A stretch of DNA of 64,000 bases from Rhexocercosporidium sp. MPI-PUGE-AT-0058 (lineage: Eukaryota; Ascomycota; Leotiomycetes; Helotiales): NCBI GenBank assembly GCA_020746875.1, contig JAGTJL010000005.1, positions 1,116,001 to 1,180,000 of the forward strand, in the 5' to 3' direction. Numbering within the stretch: the stretch's first letter is position 1; each line of letters begins with the position of its first letter. Of the stretch, positions 1-10,976 are shown in pieces. Made by a program: the position numbers and the translations under genes. A model generated the notes under the pieces. It saw only the letters and a list, made by a program, of their open reading frames with translations. It searched no databases and was not told where the DNA came from.

Positions 1-350
1 TTCTCCTTCTTCCCATCATGCCCTTGACTTCTCTCATTCTTGATACCCTTCTCCTTCCCATCAATATACTTCCTCCCACCCTTGTAATTCGCATATCTCT
101 TTGATCTCGTCATCCCCATCTGGATGAATTTACGAGACATGTCCATGCCTACGAAGTCATGACTCTCGTAAAACTCGAGGAAATCCCCCCAAAGTATTTG
201 GGAGGATTCCCGTGCTATTGTGACTGTACGAAAGCGCCAATGGGGGAGAAGATAGGATTTGTATGGCTCGAATGTCAAGACTCCTTGCTCGCCTCGGCCG
301 ATATGGTATGTCATCAGATGTGACTTGGAGGGTTTTGTGAAATCGACCAT
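1..350 (-). CDS. DUF4385-family protein, partial (3' end beyond the window)
   Basis: The minus frame is open from an ATG at 350 to the window edge, about 116 codons with no stop. It reads through a GRGEQGVLTFEPYKS block, then LPHWRFRT, then DFVGMDMSRKFIQMGMTRSK followed by RYANYKGGRKY. These blocks, in this order, are the hallmark of the DUF4385 family found in bacteria and fungi, whose biochemical role is not known to me. The visible end is lysine-rich. The ATG at 350 is the first in frame. A CAG at about 364-366 on the minus strand could instead be a splice acceptor, so an upstream exon cannot be excluded. The gene is divergent from MCM6, separated by about 440 bases. Confidence 0.72.
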   Translation of the reverse strand, partial: MVDFTKPSKSHLMTYHIGRGEQGVLTFEPYKSYLLPHWRFRTVTIARESSQILWGDFLEFYESHDFVGMDMSRKFIQMGMTRSKRYANYKGGRKYIDGKEKGIKNERSQGHDGKKE

Positions 351-789
351 GATGGAGAAGGTTCTGTGGCATAAGAAATATATAGGTATTCTTGTTGGGA
401 TGAGAAACTAGGAATTTCGAGAAGAAGTAGACAGTTGAATCTGAGATGTGATGACGTTGTTGAGACTAGCTTCATCTGAACCAAATATCCTTGTACAAAC
501 TCGACTTGAAGCACAATTGCTCTATAGATAGATAAATGGGGTAAATTATTGGTTATTAAGAAAAGTATTAAATTTCGGTCTACGAAAAGGAAATGTAAAG
601 ATCTCAAGTCGAATCAAGTCACGATTTCCATTTCCAAAAACCACTCTATTACGGCAAATCCGTCGCGCCAGAGGTGCAGTTTTCGCGACGCGACTGTTCC
701 AATTTTACCGCCCGCCTTCAACTCCTGAAAACACCCCTCAAAATCAACATCACAGCTCCAAACTACAACACTCCCAGATTTCACCCACA
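351..789. other. Divergent intergenic region, DUF4385 gene / MCM6
   Basis: Holds the shared upstream region of the two divergent genes. No conserved coding frame was seen. A GC-rich patch with CGCG motifs lies at about 660-700; it resembles MluI cell-cycle box-like sequences known upstream of replication genes, but this is only suggestive. Confidence 0.5.
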
Positions 790-3785
790 ATGGCTTCAGT
801 CATGATGTCCGATGCAATGTCCGATGTTGGAGGCATGACCAGCAGAAATGCAACTCCAAGACGTCCCGTACAAAGAGGTTCCTCTGCCAGACCAAGGGGC
901 CCACCATCTGAAAGTGTTGCGCCTCTTAGTGACGATGAGGGATTCGCAGATGACCAGGTACCTCAGGGAACCGGGAGACCAAGACAGAAGGATCGCGCGG
1001 TACCTCGTGTCGAAGATGCCATCGGTCAATATGTCCAGATTAACTTTGAGGAGTTTCTTGAGAGGCAAGTATCTCCTCCCCCTCACTGGCGCAATCCTCC
1101 TAACAGAGTCCTAGTTTTGTCGAAGAGCCATCAGCATCTGGGGCGCCTCCTTCCAGTGCTATTACAACAGACAAATACTACATCGCTCAGATCCACGGAT
1201 TAAGAACATATCAGCTTTCAACCCTATATGTTGACTACACGCATCTGTCTCAATACAAGGGTGGTGCGCTCGCAGAAGGAGTTGTGGAGGAGTATTACAG
1301 ATTCTTGCCATTCTTGACGAAAGGATTGCACAATATGATCGCAAAATACGAACCGCGATATTTCCGAGACCATCGCCAGCCCACTGCCTCGAGCAATCAG
1401 ACTTCTTCTGGAGCCAGTAATGCTGCATCTGCCAGCCAGTCTGACTACCAGGGAGAAAAGACAACCAACCAGCAGACAGACAAACTCTTTGCGTTGGCCT
1501 TCTACAACTTGCCTTTAGTCTCCAGAGTTCGTCACCTCAGAACCGCCAACATTGGCCAGTTGCTGTCTATTTCCGGAACAGTTACCAGAACGTCAGAGGT
1601 GCGACCTGAATTATCACTTGCGACCTTCACTTGCGAAGTCTGCAGGAGCACCATTCCCAATATCGAGCAGACCTTCCGCTATACAGAACCCTCACAATGT
1701 CCCAACGAAACCTGCGGCAATCGTTTAGCATGGAGACTAGACATCAGACAAAGTACTTTCGTCGATTGGCAGAAAGTTAGAGTTCAGGAGAACAGTTCTG
1801 AGATTCCTACAGGAAGCATGCCGCGAACAATGGATATTATATTGAGAGGAGAAATTGTAGATCGGGCTAAGGCAGGAGAGAAGTGTATTTTCACTGGTGC
1901 TTTAATTGTGGTTCCGGACGTCAGTCAACTCGGTCTACCTGGTGTTCGCCCAACGGCTGTGCGCGAGAACCAGAACAGATCCGGCGATGCAAGCGGAGTT
2001 ACGGGTCTCAAAGCTCTCGGTGTTCGAGATCTCACCTACAGACTCGCTTTCTTGGCCTGTATGGTGACTCCTGACACCTCTACCACTGGATCTTCTACAA
2101 GCCAGCAGCTCAATGGCCAATCGAGCAATATCCTTGCTTCTCTCAACCAGACAGCTCCTGTCGACCCCAACGAGCCGGGGGATCATGCCCAGGAAGCTGT
2201 CCTTGCTTCGATGACCCACGCCGAAATCGAGGATCTCAGAAAAATGGTCCACAGTGATCACATATACTCTCGACTAGTCAACTCTCTTGCACCCATGGTT
2301 TATGGACACGAGATTGTAAAGAAAGGTCTCCTTCTCCAACTAATGGGTGGTCTCAGTAAGACGACCCCGGAAGGCATGTCACTCCGTGGTGATATCAATA
2401 TCTGTATCGTTGGTGATCCTTCAACATCGAAGTCTCAATTCTTGAAGTACATCTGCTCGTTCTTACCTCGAGCTGTCTACACATCAGGAAAGGCTTCTTC
2501 GGCAGCTGGTCTTACAGCTGCTGTGGTCAAGGATGAAGAGACCGGCGAGTTTACAATTGAGGCAGGTGCGCTGATGTTAGCAGACAATGGGATTTGTGCT
2601 ATTGACGAGTTTGACAAGATGGATATCAGCGATCAAGTTGCAATCCACGAAGCTATGGAACAGCAGACAATTTCTATTGCCAAAGCCGGTATCCAAGCCA
2701 CTCTGAACGCCAGAACTTCAATCTTGGCAGCAGCAAATCCAGTTGGAGGTCGATACAATAGAAAGACTACCCTCAGAGCCAACATCAACATGTCAGCTCC
2801 TATCATGTCTCGTTTCGATCTGTTCTTCGTCATTTTGGATGAGTGCAACGAGACAGTAGACCGACATCTTGCAGAGCATATTGTTGGCATCCATCAACTT
2901 CGCGACGAAGCTGTTCAGCCAGAGTTCACTACTGAGCAACTTCAACGATACATCCGATTCGCAAAGACCTTCAAACCAGAATTCACCCCCGAGGCTAGGG
3001 AGATTCTCGTACAGAAATACAAGGAGCTCAGAAGTGATGATGCTCAAGGTGGTATCGGAAGAAACAGCTACAGAATCACCGTCCGTCAACTTGAATCTAT
3101 GATCCGATTGTCTGAAGCCATCGCAAAGGCCAACTGCGTAGAAGAGATTGTTCCTAGCATGGTTATCGAAGCATTCAACCTTCTTCGACAGAGTATCATT
3201 TCCGTTGAGAAAGACGATGTCGAGGTTGATGAAGATGATGAGGAAGTCTTAGGTCCTAATGGTGCCAGCCGCAGAGACACCGACGGAGACTCGCCGATGG
3301 CTGATGGAAATGATGAAGATGAGGATGGAGATGGAGATAATGGACCAGATGGCGGTGCAGGAGCCAATAGTGCCACCCCCGCTCCAGCCAATGGAGATAG
3401 ACCGAAGACGAAGATCACGTACGACAAGTACATCAGTGTGGTCAACCTTTTGGTTCAGAGAGTCAACGAGGACGAGTTGACAGCAGGAGAGGGCGTGGAC
3501 GGTGACACTCTAGTTCAATGGTACTTGGAGCAAAAGGAGGACGAGCTGTCTGGTGAGGAAGATTACCATGCAGAGATGGCATTGACAAAGAAGATTATCA
3601 AGAGAATGGTCAAGGTAAGCCGATGCCTATTCTGCACATGATTCGACACTAACAAGTCGCAGGAAAACATCTTGATGGCTATCCGAGGCCAAGGATTGGT
3701 TGGTGAGGATGGCGAGGGTAGCTCGAGCACTGCAGAGCAGATCGTCTACGTCCTCCATCCGAATTGCGCGGTTGAGGAGTATTAA
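790..3785 (+). CDS. MCM6: MCM6, subunit of the MCM2-7 replicative helicase
   Basis: Three exons (790-1064, 1115-3614, 3663-3785) give 965 residues. The first intron has a GC donor (GCAAGT) and a CTAAC branch site. The middle exon carries the N-terminal OB/zinc region with a C-x2-C...C-x4-C pair, then the AAA+ core: Walker A GDPSTSKSQ near residue 525, Walker B CAIDEFDKM and the arginine-finger MSRFDLFF. An acidic Asp/Glu-rich linker and a winged-helix tail ending in HPNCAVEEY follow. Sequence blocks such as SFVD-type FVDWQKVRVQE and TGALIVVPDVS match MCM6 rather than the other MCM paralogues. It acts in the nucleus as part of the CMG helicase. Length fits fungal MCM6 (about 950-1020 residues). 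The gene looks intact. Confidence 0.96.
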
Positions 3786-4886
3786 TGTGAGATATGAGGA
3801 GCTACATGTATGGACCATGCGAAGGATGACTGATGCGGGGTGGGTTCGGAATGGATACCATGATTTCTGGCAGGAAGAGGTGTTTGGGCGTTTACTTTCT
3901 AGAGTTACCTTGCTTCATTCTGTTGTGAAGTGTCTAATGAAAGTAAATAACATGATGTGTGCTAGATCTCAATCGTAAAATCTTCCTCTTGAGGTGATCC
4001 TCGTTCTTCAGACGATGTTTCGACAGGGGCCAGCCATTTATGTTCAGGCTTTTCCTTGATTGGGAAATCTGTGACTTGGAGCTCATGTAATACAAGTATT
4101 GACTTAACCCACCAACAGATAACCCATACAGAGCATAGCAAAATCCGATCGGCGTTTTGCGAGCAGTACCGCAAAATTATGATTGTTCATATTTCCCTCA
4201 TCGATAAGAGCGAAATCGGGTCTTTCCTGCCCCTATTATTGGCTTGATTGGGCTTGCTTTCCTTGGCCTTACACAAGACGGAATGCATGCATGAAGCCAC
4301 AAATTCTCCTCTCTCAACGACATCGTGGACAACTTACAAGGCACGCATGAAGTCATTCGGCCGACGTTTTGTCGGAGGATTATCGATCAAGAAGTCCTCG
4401 ACATGTAGCTTCCCGTTGAGTTGTGAAAGACGAATACTCAAGTCTATTTTGTCCTCGCTTCTTACAACAACTTTGACTTGAGCTCGAGCTCGTTACTAAA
4501 GTCACGACTTGATGTGAGAGCTTCAGTATCTAAGCCGACGAAAACGTGCCTTAATTAGCCATGAGATTAAAGCCATCGGAGCGTACTCAGCCTCTCGGCT
4601 TGATCGGGAAACTTCTCCCTCTCAATCATCTTCGTTAGGTAAGACCATCGACGTGTCAAAGGCATGCTTCACCCGTCGTTCGTGTACCATTTTGTGACAC
4701 GGCAACAGGGGCCCTTATCTTGTCCTACAAACTGCAATCTCGGATTCTTGTTTTGACTGTTCCTCAAGAGTCTTGAAAGATACGTTTTCTTCATGCTGAG
4801 ATGATGATGTCTTCACTTTCTTATTGTTCTTTTGCTAGACTCGGCCCCGACATTTTTGCTGTCGAAATTTATTTACAACTGTCACC
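3786..4886. other. Intergenic, with one weak candidate exon
   Basis: Mostly noncoding. On the minus strand, 3962-4174 is open and would encode a hydrophobic stretch followed by a charged tail ending EEDFTIEI. It could be a terminal exon or remnant, but no upstream exon or family could be recognised, so it is not called as a gene. Confidence 0.35.
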
Positions 4887-6690
4887 ATGTTATCAGAACT
4901 CAAGCGACGAATTTCCAACACGTCGGAGGAAGGCTCAGCATTACTACCTGCGACTTTGATCTGTATGTCCACGGCTCTCTCTCCGACAAAACATTTCTTG
5001 AGGAGAAATTTCTCATGTCTTAAAGTGTGGAAAATGAGGACCTGACACTTGCTTAGTGGTTCTCGGCTCGTTTGGGTATATGTTATACACATCGACACAT
5101 GTCTATCTGATGGAGCAGTCAGGTGAGCTCCTTGCTCGGATACTCTAGAGGTAATAATCAAGAGCTAATCACGTTGGGGATAACGAGTCTGTAGAGAATA
5201 CTACAGAGCCCACGAGCCTACCCTCGTAGGCAAAAATGGACTAATGGACGAAACGATATGCAAAATACCACAAATCCAGTCCAGGGTAGCGGAAACTCTT
5301 GGAGTTTATAGGGTGCTCACCTATCTTCCTGGTCAGTCTTAAAAGTCTAGTGGGAGTCTTATGGAAATACGCTGACTATCAAGCTCTCTTTATGGCTGGA
5401 CCTTACGGCAAGATCGCAAGGACAATAGGCAAGAAACCGGTCATGTACATGAACTTGATAAGTTACACTCTGGCAGGAGCATACTTCACTGTTATTTGTG
5501 AGTTGATTTGTGCCGGCTTGGTTTCCCAAGCTGACTTCTGATATCTAAGGCTATAACCACGAGGTATTCGACGTACGATGGATTTACCTAACGCCACTGT
5601 TCGACATCTTAGGTGGCGGAGACATCATCCTCTCCTCGTTTTCCTACACCTATATTTCGGAAAGCATCGAGCAGAGACGCTTGTGAGAGACCGCATCCTC
5701 TCGACTTGAACCAACTAATTTGTACTGTACAGAAGCGCTTTCTACTACAAGCTGAGCGCAGGGCAATTCACGTTTTCCTTCTTAGCATTGTGTCTCAGCT
5801 CCATTCTTTTGAGGAAGCACGTATACATTCAATGTATCCTAGGAGGAGTCACCTTGGGCGCCACTATCCCGCTTTGCTGCATGTTACCCGGGAAAGACGA
5901 AGTCTCCGCACAAAGCTCCGAGACATCCTCACTCCTCTCCACTACTCCGCCTATTACACCACTCGCCATGGATCCGGAGGATGGCGCCCTATTCTGGACA
6001 ATCGTGAAGTCCCTTGGCACAAACGCAAAGCACTCGCTCTCCATCTTCCGAGACCTCCGCAGTTCATCCTCGCTATTCCGTACAACGATGTTCACGTTCT
6101 TCATGCTCACAGTCGGCTACGGCATAAAAGTCGTCTTCATCCAATGGCCCTCCCTAACCTACGGTTGGATGCTAGCCGACGTTCACGCAATTATCTCCTA
6201 CGAAACAGTCATCTCAGCCATCATTCTCCTCACACTTCCCACTGTCTCCCATAAGGTCTTGAAGCCGCGGCTTGGAGACTCTGTCTCGGAAGTCGACCTC
6301 TTCGTGGCGAAGATCTCGGCTGCGGCACATGTTTTAGGGATTCTCTGCGCTGGATTTGCTCCAGGAAAAGTATCGTATATCTTGGCGTTGACCGTATGGA
6401 AGCTTGGTAATGGGTTGAATGATGCGTTGAGAAGTTATGTCACGGGGTTGCTGGAGAGGAAGGAGGATGTTGAACAGTTGTATTTGGGCATTGGGATGGT
6501 GGAGACGCTTGGGGGTATGATTGCTACAGCGGCTTGGACTTCGCTGTTTGCAAAGGTTCTTGGAAAGGGGTATCTAGTGTTGAGATTGCCGTTCATGATC
6601 AGTTCTGTGATATTGTTGATCTGCTGTGCATGTATATGGGTGTTGGGCAGGTTTGGACCTAAGAAGCCGAAAGGTGCCGTAGAAGCTTAA
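4887..6690 (+). CDS. Major facilitator superfamily transporter (496 aa)
   Basis: Six exons were assembled: 4887-4962, 5057-5122, 5188-5331, 5384-5497, 5550-5682 and 5733-6690, all in phase. The start has a CACC context. The N-terminal exon reads SEEGSALLP, then a first membrane segment, then the YLMEQSVCREYYRAHEP block typical of a fungal MFS subfamily that begins with a long extracellular loop. The signature loop is GPYGKIARTIGKKP after segment 2, where G-[RK]-x-x-D/T-R would be expected. About 12 hydrophobic segments follow, with a charged central loop near residues 230-270. Substrate unknown. The third exon uses a GAG acceptor (5185-5187), the least certain junction; it is chosen because it restores the conserved CREYY motif in frame. 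Confidence 0.8.
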
Positions 6691-7142
6691 CAACACGATG
6701 GAACCGTGAGGGTTTCTGTTGTGACAGGTTCCTGGAAAGCGAGCGTCACTTGATTTTCGATGCTGGAGTATATTGGATGGCAGGCTATGGAGATCTAACA
6801 ATTATTCGGGCTTATCTTAGACCGAGAAGTGCTTACCTTGGGATTCTTATCTTTGACAATATCCCAATCCAGAAAACTGTTCTAAATTCTGTGTCGGAGA
6901 ACAATTCACAGACAGTATCACTTCCCAGTATTGAAGGGGAGAAAAAACATTATGTTGTTGCCGTTTCAGTTCACAGACCGTATAATCCACCACTTAACGC
7001 CTACGCCAAACAGAAGCCACCCTGCCGGCCACATAGAGTGCTCCAGTCTCTTTATGAAATTTTCCCCATCTACAACAATCATTAGAGATCGGTACAGGTC
7101 GTCTCGTCGTCATTGCCCATCCAACAGGTATCCGCAAGGTTC
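6691..7142. other. Convergent intergenic region
   Basis: 3' flanks of the MFS gene and of the small membrane-protein gene. Open frames here are short and show no protein-like composition. Nothing else seen. Confidence 0.5.
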
Positions 7143-7489
7143 CTAAACCCCTCCTCCTACAACTCGATCAGCCAGGTCCAAATGATGATACCGCAGCTTA
7201 GGTATGGAGCATATGATCCTACCACTTCTACCAGGCGCCACTGAGTAGTTGATGTCTTTCGTTTTTGTGGTAGCTCTCTTCGCCGCTTCACTTCTTGAGA
7301 AGACTGCCCTCCATTTCAAAGCCACGAACACAGCACTTCCACCAAAGAATGTAGCAATCAGTAGAGGCGTTCGCTGACGCCTAGATATACAACAAGATTA
7401 GCATTCGTTCGCATGCATTGGCTTGTTGTTAGACTGAGTCTTGGTAGGTAGAGCTGAACATACGAGAAGACTGAGCGAGGAGGTGCCAT
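7143..7489 (-). CDS. Small single-pass membrane protein, 65 aa, three exons
   Basis: Exons 7489-7464, 7380-7223 and 7156-7143 join in phase to a 65-residue protein: MAPPRSVFS, a hydrophobic helix (about residues 13-32, LLIATFFGGSAVFVAL), a basic region, and a tail NYSVAPGRSGGGV. The arrangement of one N-terminal membrane helix, a charged segment and a NYxV...RSGGG[VI] terminus matches a family of tiny, uncharacterised fungal proteins that I believe to be mitochondrial or membrane-located. Both introns have good signals (GTATGT...CTAG, and GTAGGA...TTGTAG). The last exon is only 14 nt and restores the conserved GGGV end, a strong argument for the model. It is too short and too interrupted for simple ORF calling. 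Confidence 0.68.
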
Positions 7490-9033
7490 TTCTTGCTATG
7501 TCCTTTTCTAGGAGTGCAGAGTGTACATAGGTACTCGAAGAGCTGTCTCTGGAGCTCCGGATAGGATTATAGAATCAACACAATATGTTCAAGTGGCGGT
7601 ACAAGAATTGTTGGGAGTAATGAAGCTCTGGTGAGGGGAGCACACGAGCTAGGGAGCTCTAGCTTTGCTTCCCCACATTCTGGGCACTGGAAATAAGGTT
7701 ATGGCGCTAAGCCTATCCGGAACGATCTTTAATGGATAAGTACTCGCGCCTTTTCGGCTGTCGTATTGCTTCGTGTTATTTCTTGCGCGAAATCTTTGTT
7801 TTGATCAAGCGAGCTGTTTTTCATTAGAGAAAGGGATTCCTGTGATAGTTCGAGACACCAAATCAGGAATGCCATTGATTCGCGCCGTGACATTCACGTG
7901 GGCCACTCATTCCGATGGTGGAATTATCCCCCAAAGTTGGGGGCTTTCTAGGCATCGGACCAGACCGAACTTAATCAAGGGACCCTTAATCAAAGGTGGA
8001 TATGAAGCTGGCTACCGCAATCTCGAGCTTGCAGGACGGCATATATGTACGAGTCTAGTGGCTTTCTCAGAATGTCTTGCCCAGTTGTTTTTTGTGGTTG
8101 CCTCGGCTGGATCATTCGACGCTTCTTTGTTTCTCTTGTAGGTGGGTTTTCATTGCGGCAAGGACTTCTATCTGCATATACGGGAGAGATTGTCATTTCG
8201 CCTGCCTAGTACAGCATCTAGAATGCAAGAGTGCATAGCAGAACAAAGTTTTGGGTAGGTCTTCAACCAGAGTCACCTGATTTCACATTCTCACCGCCAT
8301 TTATGTCACAGAGGAGCCACTTGCCACTTGTCATATACGCCATTCTTCCTATATATGTTTCTTTTGAAGCATATGTGGCTTCAATATGGCAAGACTTATT
8401 ACTTCCAAGAGCGAGCTGCCTTTCAGCTCTGTACACGTGACCATATGAGGTTCTTCAGTATTCTAATCGGATCATAAAGACTCTAATAACTGATGCGGCC
8501 TTTATTTAGATCTCAGATGATATATTTACAGTTTCCGGTAATATTGCAAGTTTCAAGGCGCTTCTTTAGACGTCTCAATCGAGTTTGACAACGACCTTTT
8601 GAAAATATGCCCTTTGGTTAGCCTCATTTTCATGCGCCTGATTTAGTTGAGTCTCGGCACTGCAGTCTATTACAACTCCATGCGCCATTGATCTTCTAGC
8701 TTGCTTCTTTCGCGGCAGGCTTACAAGGTGCACTTTTGATGGGTCAGTGATGGGTTGTTAGTCTGGTTGTTCCACTGGGTGGGTTCCTCTGATTGGCAGG
8801 GGTGGCAACCTTTTGCACTTTCTGCGCGCGGCTGATGCTGCCACCAATTCGAGAGGACCGTGGTACCGTAACATGCTGCGTCAACTTTCAAAGCCCGTGA
8901 GAAAATGCTTAAATGTCGCTTATAATGATGTAAAAGGTCTCTTTCGTCTGTTTTCGTCAAGGATTCGGAACCTCATTCACTGCAGTGATCTCCGCTTCTC
9001 ATTTCTCGCCTCACACAAACCAACTCAACCAAG
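7490..9033. other. Gene-poor intergenic region
   Basis: About 1.5 kb. The longest open frame (7773-8141, plus) has no recognisable domain and no convincing start context. The last 100 bases before 9034 are CT-rich, consistent with a fungal promoter for the Clr5-domain gene. Confidence 0.5.
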
Positions 9034-9686
9034 ATGCCTCGAAGCACAGTATATGCCGACTCTCAGTCCCCAGAGTCTGCTACTTCGTCTCGCACCTCCT
9101 CGAGACCTTCCACCCGAGCCAAAAACGACCAGAAATGGGACGCACAGAAGAACGAAATTTACCGATTCTACATCGAGGAGGACAACACACTTGATGCGAC
9201 TATTCAGATGATTGAAGGGACCAGTGGATTCAAAGCAAGGTCAGCTCTTGCTCTCTCCTTAGGCTGTGAAGTATTACAACCTCGTGGCTGACTAACTTCG
9301 AAACCGTGAAGTCCTAGGAAGTGGAAGATGAAGCTCAAGGAGTGGAGATTTGAGAAGAACCTTTCCAAGCATGACATGGAAATCATCGTTGCCAAAGCCC
9401 GCAAACGCGCGAGGGATGAAAGTAAAGACACCGTCTTTTTCTATGGCTCGACCCAAATTCGACCAGAGAGGATCGAGAACTTCAAGAAGAGAAAGACTGC
9501 AAGTGGAAAGTATGTTGTGTCCTCGAGAGCAGGTAAGAATCAACGAATCATAACCACAGGAGGTCATTCTAACAATGGAATGCAGACACTCCAGAGAACG
9601 TGACATACCGAACCCCGAGTCCGGAATGCTATCCAAGCAATCTAGCAGACGATCTTTCCTCAATCGACCTGAACCAGAATATGTGA
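9034..9686 (+). CDS. Clr5-domain protein (173 aa)
   Basis: Exons 9034-9239, 9318-9532 and 9586-9686 join in phase. A Ser/Thr-rich leader of about 25 residues is followed by the Clr5 domain: KWDAQKNEIYRFYIEE, a helix with TLDATIQMIEG, then RKWKMKLKEWRFEKN. This is the W...K..I...Y...L...M...W...KN pattern of PF14420. In S. pombe, Clr5 acts in heterochromatin silencing; for filamentous fungi the domain is mostly uncharacterised. After the domain the protein has a short basic stretch and TPENVTYRTPSPE, also usual for the family. The frame stops at TGA 9684-9686. Family members usually run on into a helical C-terminal region, and traces of this remain just downstream (next entry), so the gene may be truncated. 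Confidence 0.7.
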
Positions 9687-9928
9687 TTGCAGACCACAAC
9701 ATCGTTACAGTACTTCCAGCAACCTTCAAAGGTCCTTCATTAGGAAGTCAATGCGGTTGAATATTAGATGTCTAACATCGGTTCGTCATCGAGACCGCAT
9801 CGATCCTCACGCAAATTCAGAGTGATTTCCGAAGATCTGATGAGCATTATCCTGAAGTCAACTCCTGGCGGTTTAAGCTCTTTCTCAACAACATCAACGA
9901 GTCACTACTGGCTCTCTTCAAAGATTAG
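9687..9928 (+). pseudogene. Decayed C-terminal region of the Clr5-domain gene
   Basis: Directly behind the TGA at 9684 the same frame continues with protein-like sequence interrupted by TAG codons. From 9791 a different frame is open to TAG 9926-9928 and reads as an amphipathic helical segment containing HYPEVNSWRFKLFLNNINES. Such helical tails follow the Clr5 domain in full-length relatives. Three in-frame stops and one frame change argue for decay; an unrecognised intron is the alternative. Confidence 0.45.
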
Positions 9929-10976
9929 AGATTCTCCAGTTTATCGACATGTCGCACGCCATTATGTTCTCTTCTGCCAGCACCTCATTGGACGCACGCT
10001 CTACACCCGTACCACCCACAACAATAGTCAAGTCAATAGACCACGTTATCGCCGTAACCCGATACACGGACTGGAGGTCGATGTCAAGGATATGTAGGAT
10101 TTGAGAAGCCATCAGTCCTGACCACTAAGTGGGTTTCATCGTGGGCAATGGACAATCGATCGGGCTTGCGAACAAAATATGCACTGGAGATTCCATGAGT
10201 TGAGGCTTACTCTGGCATACAATAAACATAATATCTAGATGAATGACAACAGCAAATTCTGATATCTCAGAATATCTATGGATGGCAGATTCACCGAACG
10301 GAATCAGCCCTCAGGTGCTTAGAATTTTAATTGGGAGAACACACAACGGCCATTGGCTAGGAGGAAAAAGGTGTGGTAACGATTCTGCATTCCACTTCTT
10401 GTTTACACAATTACTTGGCACCTTGTCATTCGATGTTCATTTTCATGATCGGTCACACCATTTTGTGTTTACATTACATAATTCCAACATCGTTCTCAAA
10501 TTAGTCATCCTTGGCTTCATTTAGCTCTGCCACATATCCATCTGACCTTGCATGCAGCACAAGTGTCGAGTCTATCGAATTTCACGGGATTACTTCGCGC
10601 GTCATGAAACTGGCCATTACGTATTCCCAATGCTTAGCTGAAGTCTAACATCATAGCTTTCAGCCTTGGATGAGACATTAGAGTTGATGAAACCGCCACA
10701 CTTCGCTTCGGCCCCTGAGCTCTAAGCGAGGTTAATTCACTCAGCTTCACTGCCGCGGTGGAAGCGGCATATTATCTTTGGTGGGAAGAACAAAACAATG
10801 AGACAGTACGAAGTAATGATGTTATACCTCTCCTACCAATCTGGAAATCTCGAAGTAATAGATACTAGAATTTTCGCAGGTCCAGTTTCGCTCAAGGCTT
10901 TCATTTTGCTGAACCATATGAGAGTCCTTCATAATTCATTATCCTCAAACTGAGGAGATTGCTCAAAAAACCTCAT
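9929..10976. other. Intergenic region
   Basis: No supported gene. The frame at 10243-10524 is open but has no recognisable features. Confidence 0.5.

Noticed and set aside
3962..4174. Minus-strand frame with hydrophobic part and acidic tail EEDFTIEI
   Set aside because: Could be a last exon, but no upstream exon, start or family could be found.
7773..8141. 122-codon open frame on the plus strand
   Set aside because: No domain, no homologue recognised, poor composition and no intron or promoter support.
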